Positions 1-9,100 of a stretch of 12,420 nt of DNA are shown here, piece by piece (position 1 is the first letter of the stretch; each line of letters begins with the position of its first letter). The position numbers were made by a program, and so were the translations under genes. Origin of the DNA: Sedimentisphaerales bacterium (GTDB lineage: Bacteria > Planctomycetota > Phycisphaerae > Sedimentisphaerales > SM23-30). The stretch covers positions 1-12,420 of the forward strand of contig JAFGDI010000252.1 in assembly GCA_016932145.1 (NCBI GenBank), in the 5' to 3' direction. Below the pieces are notes generated by a model. The model had not been told where the DNA came from. It ran no database searches and was given only the letters and a program-made list of their open reading frames with translations.

Positions 1-3000
1 TATCTGGATTATACTGTCGCCATTATTTTCTACCGCCAGCAATCTGCCCTTACTGTCAAAGTCCATAGCACTGACAACATAGCTGCTCTCTACCTGGCCA
101 ATTACCTCTGGCAGACCATATTCATCATTATTTATACTACCTTGGGTATTAGAATCTATGTCAATAACTACCTCGGTAATATCAAATTTAACCAGGGTAT
201 TAGTCTGTGTATCAAAGCCATAAAGCTCATTCTTATTATCGCTCAATACCAGCTCTTCATTTTCAAATGGCGTATCAGCAATACCATCAGCAAAGATACC
301 ACAAGCCAGTTCGGTTATATTGCTCAGCCCTTGATCGACCAAATTCCATTCAGACACCTTGAAATTATTATCCGGGTTGAAGATATCATCAATACGAATG
401 AGATTCTGAGTTGTAGCAGACTCTGTGCCCTCACCATAGACATGTTTAGTTGAGGTGATAGTAGCAATTGCCCAGAGAACAGGTCTCTGAATAGCAGCTT
501 CATCATCATCAATACCTATAGTTTCAACAGCTCCGAATTCCAGACCAGTGATATTATCAATAGACCAGGTTACAGTCCCATTTGAAATTTCTTGTGGTTG
601 ATTGCTGTTAAATATCCGGCTGAGTGAATCAAGGGTAAGCTCTACCAGCTCAACATTGTTCTCATCATTATTAACTGAGTTTTCCCGCGGCGCCTCAACA
701 ATGATCGGGCGAGTCTCAAAGGTATCGGTATTGACCAGGACAAAGGCTTCCTGTTCAATGTCATAACCCAGAGCATTGTAGTTGGTCATAACCAGAGCTG
801 CCAGGAAATCATTATATATACTTGCCACATTTCGCTGGGTAAGTTCATTCTCGACCAGATCTATGATCTCATCTGAGATAAGGCCATCGAGCTGTTTATA
901 CAGAGTACGAGACAGATATCTCTGAAGATTATAATCCAGGCTGTCATCTGCTTCCAGAGTTACCGCCGTTACCAGATTAATAGAACTGACAGTCAACTCA
1001 GTAAGGTTAGGAACTATAGTATCATGTCTGACATTTATCTCAGAATAAGCATCGCGGGTATCATCACCCACAATCTTACCAACCTTATCCAGACTGAACT
1101 CACTGAGGGTAAGCACCTGACCAGAATCAGCGGAGAAGTAAACATTAGCCTGACCGCCGGCATAAGCAGCATCAATAGTAATCCTCAGTGAAGTACTGGT
1201 ATTACCAAACTGATCTACATCAAATACCGGCTGGACATTAACAAATGGATTGTCACTATAGGCATTATCAACCATACTGCCGGCAACTATGGCATTACCA
1301 TTATCATCCGTCTTCCAGAAATCTATGTCCTCTATGGTTATAACCAGATCATTGGTCAAACCGGCATTATAATCAATACTGAAGCCATAATACATATCGC
1401 TGCGGATAAAGGCATAAGATTCATAATTACGGGCCAATTCATCCGGGTCACTGGTAATATTAACCAGACCACCACGCAATGCCAGCTCCTGCTCACTGCC
1501 AAAGACTAATTCCTGTGTATCTGTTCCAAAGGTCACCTTAAAGGTATCACCCACCGGCGAGCCATACATAGGCACACCCACCAGAATGTAACCTTCAGGA
1601 CTGGCGGCCAGGCCATCATGATCAGAACCATCATTAAGGTCAAGCCAGAAACTCGACTGGGCATTATCATCCTGATCAAAAGTGACTTTATAAATAGCAT
1701 CGCTTCTGACTGAAGTATAATCACCCAAGGCCAGATCATGCAGAATATACAAGCCATCGCCTTCACGAGAATTACTCATGCCGGTTATCTTAAAGTCAAT
1801 AACGGCTTCACCATCACGATCGGTTAGTTGACCGGCAGTCTGAGTACCACCAACTACCGTAGAATTGAAATATCGCTTAATCTCGCCAAAGTAATTACTG
1901 TCAGATTCCAGGTCGTTAGACTGGCTATCCATTATATCAGAGTTCAACTGATACATACGGCCATCAGCAGAAACTGCATAGAGTATATTATAGTCTTCCT
2001 GTCCGGTATAGTCAGAGGCCTCTGCCAGACCAACGATATTATAATCGCTAAGGTCAGTATCAGAGATATAAACTTCAAGGTTCTCTGCCTGCTGAACATC
2101 AACACTGCGTTCAAGGTTCCTGATCAATACCAGACTCTGACGCGGAGTGCCGTTTATTGGTGTGAAATTGGCTATAGCCCAGAAGCTGTCGCCGGTATGA
2201 CCACCCAGAGCGGTAAGCGACTCGATCACTCCCTGCTCCTGATTAGGAGACAGCGTAGCAGTTCTCAAAGTCGAATTGATATCTATCAGGTCATTGTCCA
2301 GCTTGGTGAAGGTATTAACAGTAGTACCCTGTGTACCGTCCGGACTGGCAACATCTATGCGATAGAATATGCCGCCTTCATCATCATACCCATAGAAATT
2401 ACTGCCGCTCCAGAACATCTCAGCCATCTCAGAAGAGACCAGAGGTTCTGATTGATTATAATCAATCACATTCGACAGACCATAGCTATTATATTCTTCA
2501 TGCTCTTCAACCTTGAGCAGCTCTACTACGATATTCTGATACCAGTCGCTGACAAACTGCCAGTTACCGGGGTTCTTATTAACATCGGTCAGATTTATAC
2601 AAAGCACCTGACCTTCTTCCAGATTGGTCAGTTTATAATAGTCATTTTCCAGCATTGCCACTGACCCGCTATAAGCCCGGTTATCGCCCAGCGTGCTGGC
2701 ATAATTCCAGAAGTAATTGCTGGGGAAGCCGTTCTTTTCATCGAACGGGGTAAAGGCAGTAGTTGCCAGTTCACCAATGTCGGCTACAGCAAAGGCATAA
2801 ACAAAGTCGCCGCCCGGCTGAGAATCGCCCGAAGGCATATCACCGTGATATTCACCATCAAGAGCAACGCCCAACTGACTGGTTATCAGACCAGAACGAA
2901 GGATTATCTTATAATAATTAGCACCGTCTTTACTTTCCAGGAAACCATCCGGTGCTGAGAATAATATTGAATTGGTCGCTTCATCATAGCGAACAGTTAC

Positions 3001-3156
3001 ATCTGTGCCATAAACTAATCTGTCATCACTGAGTCCCTGGAAGATAGCCTGGGTTGTTGAGAACTGCTGATCCAGCCCATCAACCTGCACCCAGACAGCA
3101 GACTGGGCGACATCGTCCATAGTGGTCAGTGTCCGGTTGATCGTATCTGAATTGAG
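1..3156 (-). other. C-terminal Ig-like, PPC-like and propeller-like region
   Basis: After the solenoid, residues about 2740-2815 carry an Ig-like signature (ILRSGLITSQLG then LDGEYHGDMPSGDSQPGGDF), resembling the SbsA-type Ig-like (Big_5) domains of bacterial surface proteins. A PPC-like stretch follows at about 2858-2930. From about 2940 to the window edge there are blade-like phrases: FYGYDDEGGIFYRID (2943-2957), ILYAVSADGRMYQLN (3080-3094), GLYILHDLALGDY (3157-3169), ELYGFDTQTNTLVKFD (3666-3681) and AMDFDSKGRLLAVENNGD (3719-3736). The last blade runs off the window, so the domain is incomplete here. Domain names are by eye and boundaries are approximate. Confidence 0.5.
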
Positions 3157-6100
3157 CAGCTTGCTGCCTACCTCGGTAAGAGCTATAGCACCTTCACCTG
3201 AATAACGCTGACTGTGGACCATTACCTTATCAATATTGCCAGAAGCGATAAAGGCATAACTCATATCGTTCTGTGAACTAACCTGAGCTGTACCCTTAAT
3301 AGTTACATTGCCAATATTAGAGTAATTTTCCTGTTTGCTATCTTCCAGCTTAATTACGATAGTATCAAAAGCAGTACCACTGCCATCGGTTAATATCTGA
3401 ACAGACTTAACACTCGGAGCGGTTGCGCTTTCTACCATACGATAGTTAAGCTCATCATCGTTGGTAGAGTAATAACCATCTACACCTGGGGCAACACCGG
3501 CGGCAATATTAGATTCCTTAAAGTTACCCGCAACAAAAACCTTCTTGACATCACCCTGAGCTACTTCCAGCTCATTATCACGCAGATCGGTAAATTTATC
3601 GAGAATAACACCAGCAACGATATCACTGCCGGTCATATCGCCAGAGACCTTAACACTATTGACACTGCCGCCAGCAACAAACGAGGCATTGGTCATAGAG
3701 CCAGTTGTAGCGGTCTTAATATCACCATAGGCCGAAATAGTTGCCTCTGAACGGTCATCAACCCGCACTGAACCCATCTGGCCCTTTATCGTAACCTTGT
3801 TAATATTGCCATCTGCAAACACCAGACCGTCAAAATCGCCCTTTACCATAATGGCATTGAGCAGACTGCCGGAGCTGAGATTGCCATCAAAATCATTATT
3901 TACCAGCATACTATTCAGCGAGCCGGTATTAACATAAACATCAGTTGATACTGAATTAAATACTGCCTTATTAACCTGACCAGCAACATTAAATATCAGT
4001 TGAGTATCAGAGTCAGCTACTATATCGCCAATTTGTAAACTGCCGATATTACCATCAACATTTACCTGCATCTCCTGACCGGCATTACCACCAGTAGCGT
4101 CAATGCCAGCTATTCTGACAGTCCTAATACCACCGTCAATATCCAGCGAGCTGCCATCCTGCGAGTAAACCAGCGTACCATCAATGATCAGGCTCTTGAG
4201 CGAGCTGTCATCATTACTGAAAATACGGGCAACTTCCAGATCGTCAAAATTCCTGGTTGTCACCGATATGCTGGTTCTGGCATCAGTATCTTTGAGCTGC
4301 ATTGCAACTACCTTACCAGTGGCTGTATCGATCTGTACCAGAGCACGACCATTACCAGTGAGCTTAAAGTTAATCGTACCTGCACCAACGGTATAGCTCA
4401 GCGGGTCACCAGCCTCAAAGCTCTGCAACTGTGTGCCGGGCTTAGCCTGTAGATCGAAGTCTTCAACTGCCGGCACTTCCCAGGCTCTGAAACCGGTGGC
4501 AGCATCAACCTGAAGCGGGATATTCATCGTACGCCCGGCAACAGTAAGTTTACCTATCTCGCCGTCTGCAAAAACGCCATAATTATCAAGCGGCGAACCG
4601 GCAGCCGCAGTTATATCTATTTTGCCAATATTGCTCTGGCCAGAACCTGCCTTATCAGTACCGCTCAGATCACCATAAACACCATCAGTACCGGGTGCTA
4701 CACCAGCAACAATACTGGAATTACTGAGTGTCTTGATCTTAACATTTTTGATATTACCGGCTGTGGCAACTTCTGCCGGATCAACCAGATGGCCCTGAAT
4801 AGTGAACTTATTATTTACATAAGTAAGGTAAGCAGCCGATACCTCACTCTGAATATAATCCAGATAGGTAGCGGTTATCTCATCCTGAATAGCATCATAA
4901 GCATAGAAATCAGTCCAGTCAATTTCAGACCACTGGGGGTTTGACCAGACCTGACCAACACAATCAGCCTGTGTCCAATAGCCATAATCCCAGTCCTCAT
5001 CCGCCCAGCTCTCACCAGACCAGTCTTCCATAGTCCAGTAATCATCTGTACCCAGACCGTCTATTTTGGCAAAGTCGGCCGCATTGATCGCACCGCCGCT
5101 GCCAGGGTCATAACCGACAACGATAACACTCTGCTCTTTCATCTCATCTGCTACAGTTACCTTGCCAATATTGCCGCCGACGACTATGCTGGCACCGGCT
5201 ATATCACCGCCAACATAGATCGTGCCTATATTGCCGGTCACATAGATCATACCTCTTATATCATCTGAGACATAAAGCGAATCAAGATCGCCATCGATTA
5301 AAATAGCACCATCTTCGGTTACACTGCCTTCTTCCGGATTACCCAGTTCATCAGTACCACCAGTGAGTTTTATGCTCTTTACATCGCCAACAACTACATA
5401 ATAGCTGTCCAGTGAACCGGTAATGTTTATTCCATCTGTATCACCCTGATATACTCCAGTACCATAGATACTGCAACCAAGGGTTTTGATCGTACCGGAT
5501 TTGCCTTCAACATTGACAACGCCATTGACATCACCATTTTTAACGGTAATGCCCTTAAGGTCACCGCCCACGGTTATATCGCCATTGATACCATGTGAGC
5601 CGGCCTCTTTAACACTGCGATTTACTGCTATCTTGCCCAGATCGCCCGTTACGGTAATGTCGCCATCAATATCGCCGGTAGTCTTAACCGAACTCAGATC
5701 GCCATCAACCATAAGGTCAAGCTGCAATTCAGCAGATGTCCGGCCACTGCCTACAACCAGAGACTTCAGGTCGCCATGAATACTCAGCTCATCGCCATTA
5801 ACACCGAAGTTGCCCCCGGTCTTTATCGTGCCTATATCGCCATAAACATTACCGGCGATATGCATCAGGCCGCCAACTGTTATGCTCTTTAGCTCATAAC
5901 CTCTATAAGCATCACCGGCAAAATACTGGCTCGACTCATTCAGATACAGGTCACTATAGAAGTTACCCTTAACCTTGATCGTACCTATATTACCATCAAC
6001 AGCAATACTGCCGGAATTTGGTGTACCAAGGTCACCGCCAACTGTTATATTGCCCAGATAACCATAAGGGCCGCCCACAACTATCTCAGCGACAAAGTCG

Positions 6101-9100
6101 TCTCCGGTCTTAACTCTATTCAACTTACCGGCAACATATATTGTCGAATCATATATATCATTCTTAGCCTGTACCGTATTTATAGAGCCGGCAGAAACTA
6201 TCATCTTGGAGATAGAATCACGAGCTATGATCTTACCTATGGTGTTAATATTGTTTGCACCACCAACAATTCTGGTTTCAACAATATTATCAGCAGTTAT
6301 GCTACCCAATTTCCAGTCTGTATAGATCGTAGAGCCAACTATACTACCACCTTTAGCCACTGAGATAGATTTGGCATTATAACCTACATAAATTTCACTA
6401 TCTCTGATACCATAACCACATACACTTATAGAGTTAATAGTACCTGCCTGAGGCGTGCCATGGGTGTTAAGACCAATAGCACTATTAGTCATACCTTCAG
6501 CTTTACCACCAATAACTATCTTATTGGCATTACCAACACTGACAAAAGCACCAGACATCTCGGAATCTTCACCACTGATCAACAACTGACCCAGTGAATA
6601 TTCACCATCTCTTAAACCAAACCCAATAATATTATGATTGATGTAGAACTGGCCAAAAAAGGCATGAGTTGCAATATTGGGACAATTCCAGGTTCCAATA
6701 AAGTTATAGCCTTCCAGGTCAGCGCCATTAGTAATATTTACACTGCCAATAATACCACCGGCAATTATTGCACCGGCAATATCATGGTCCAGGCCGGTGG
6801 CTTTTACTGAACCGATATCGCCCCAGACAAATATGCCGGCGTCTGCCCAGAAACCCGTACCCGGATCAATGAGACCATCACCTACATTGATCGACTCGAG
6901 ATTGCCCCATATGGTAATGGCAGCCGATACACCGTCAAACTGGTCAACATAGTCACTTCTGTCGCTATTAACGGAAATTGAGCCAACCGATGACGCTACA
7001 TAAACATCGTTAGCTATCCGCCCACCAACTTTCAGGGAATCTATCGAAACCTGAGAGTAAAGACCATTATACATTGAGCCGCCCGGCGTTACGAACTGAT
7101 CGACCGCCGCATATACCAGAGGTGCAAATACTGCCTGACCGGTAGTACTGGCAGTATAACCCAGATTACCCCTTATCGAAATCTGCTCGATCGAGTAATC
7201 CTGCTCCAGCAGTGCTGCTAATTCTTCATCTGACAGACCGGTTACCGGGTTACCATTCTCGTCAACAGCATCAGTATCAACCGTAGCCAGGGCAATATCA
7301 CCTATCATCATACTGACGATATCGCCGCCAACATAAGATACCTTCTTCTGGTCACCCCTACCGGTATAAACTTCGCCGTACTGATTCAAGTACCAGCCAC
7401 TGCTATTGGTTATGGTGGTTATGCCCGGGGTCTCTTCATCATCTTCTTCCTGGGCATCTCCCCCGGTGTTTTCATCTTCTGCAGCAGTGCTTTGAGCTTC
7501 CAGACGGTAGATAGAGATCGGAGCTGAGCCGCTTATAACGATCGAGTCATCATAAAGGCCTTCAACATCAACCAGACCAATTTCAACTGGGGCTCCACTT
7601 CTGGTGCTTATACGCAGGCCATCAGTAGAGGCCACTTCAACTATAACATTCGCTTTACCATAACTGTTAATTGAGCCATTCAGAACATCAGAAGGAAGGG
7701 CAAAATAAACCGGCATTATGCGAGTTGTCAGATATCCACCATCAAGATTAACAAGTTCTCTGCTTCCGTCTTCTTCATCAACAACCCATTCTTCCGTACC
7801 AAGATACCCTGGTGAAAGAACCACCTCAGCACCAGAATCGTCGGTAATAGAAACACTCTGACCTCTATTCCAGGTTTTCTCGGCTACAAGATCTTCCACC
7901 CAGACATTGCTATCCAGCACACCGCGGTTGCCAACATAGACATATCTTACATTACCAGCTCCGCTTGGGGTTTGGTTATATAACTTATCGCGACCAGTAC
8001 TGACATAGGCCATCATATAGCCTTCAACCACAATATTATCGATAATACCAGGATTATTATCGCCATCGGCATTGGCAAAGATATAGCTGGAAAGTCTTAT
8101 GTTGTCGATATAGTTGCCGCCAACATAAACAGAACCTATATCATCGTTAATATATAATCCGGCGGCAACATCAGCCCCGGCATAGAACGATTGCAGGTCA
8201 TCACCGGCATAAACATCCAATATGGACATACCAGCAACCCTAACCTCGCCTACACTGCCAGAGGCCAGTACCATAGGCTCTATTCCATCAGAGGCATTGC
8301 CATTATCATCTATCTCTATTCCAACACTGGCATAGCCAAAACCCTGGTCCTCGGCACCATTGAAACGAACAGCCTTAATATCACCTTTAAGTACCTTTAT
8401 CTGGGGCATAGCTGCATGGCCATTAACATTGATAGCCCCAAGATTGCCATTCATTACCTGCACCAGCGGGCGAACATCATACTCAGTCAGATCACGCACT
8501 GCGACGGTATAGTTACTGCGAGTTCTGCCCAGAATATTAGCACCACCCAGCGATGTTTCTGAAACACCATCAATATCCAGACGATAGTATAATGAACCAG
8601 AAATTACTCCAACAGAAACAGTATATACACCCGCTATTTCTGCCACAAAATTGACAGCCATATAATTACCGGTCAGCGGGTCAATTTCCCCGGCAGTCTC
8701 GATCAGATTGCCATTAGGGTCATAAACCAGGAAATTACTGCCAACAACCTGGCCATTACCCGGATAAGCCGGTATGCCGGTGTCGGTATTGAGTGCCGCC
8801 CCGGTTGAATATATCTTTATAGTCAGTTCATCGCCAGCCATTACACCAAAAGAATAATAATCTTCGGCATCATATGCAGCAGCCTCGCAACTGCCGATAA
8901 CACTTATAAGGCCATCAGAACCACGACTGCCCAGATACTGAGATGTCTCTGGCGTGTCATTGGTAAATATCCAGTCAAAGGCGCCATAAGTAAACTCGTA
9001 CGATGGCGGAGCCAGCGGCCCGACTTTTCTCTCCATCTCACGATGGACATCATAATAGTTTACACGAGTATTAATATCGCTTGACCTGTAGTTGTACACG

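Larger units (their letters stand above)
3169..8469 (-). repeat. Long degenerate β-solenoid repeat region of the giant protein
   Basis: Residues about 919-2685 are built of short strands in units of roughly 18-22 residues around G-[DN]-[IL]-[GKDS]-x-[IV]-x-[VIT]-x-G. Examples are GDLDSLYVS, GNIGTIYVGGDIAGA, GNIGKVTVA, GDLGKIAVN and GDLKGITVK. Alternating hydrophobic residues with a Gly-Asp/Asn turn per strand indicate a right-handed parallel β-helix, as in adhesins and autotransporter passengers. Copies are strongly diverged at DNA level, so this is an old expansion. It is interrupted by an acidic linker (1249-1264), an Asp/Asn loop (1316-1327), a Trp-pentad insert (2063-2103), and a non-solenoid β insert (about 2242-2310, containing KLTGNGRALVQID). 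A small separate patch of the same type lies at 582-650, before the PPC domain. The fold is inferred from pattern only. Confidence 0.75.

Noticed and set aside
1533..1766. Minus-strand open frame of 77 codons with hydrophobic stretches
   Set aside because: It lies in a different frame inside the giant gene. The giant frame is intact through it, so the apparent membrane-like sequence is an artefact.
1828..2451. Plus-strand open frame of 207 codons
   Set aside because: It is codon-aligned antisense to the giant gene, shows no recognisable domain and has no Shine-Dalgarno site. The low frequency of TTA, CTA and TCA in that register of the giant gene explains its length.
5486..5779. Plus-strand open frame of 97 codons rich in Ser, Pro, Thr and Leu
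   Set aside because: Its composition is the mirror of the Gly/Asp/Val-rich solenoid codons on the other strand, so it is a shadow and not a proline-rich protein.
3169..8469. Possibility that the repetitive region is a CRISPR array or satellite DNA
   Set aside because: The repeats exist at protein level only; the DNA copies are diverged and there are no identical direct repeats with regular spacers.
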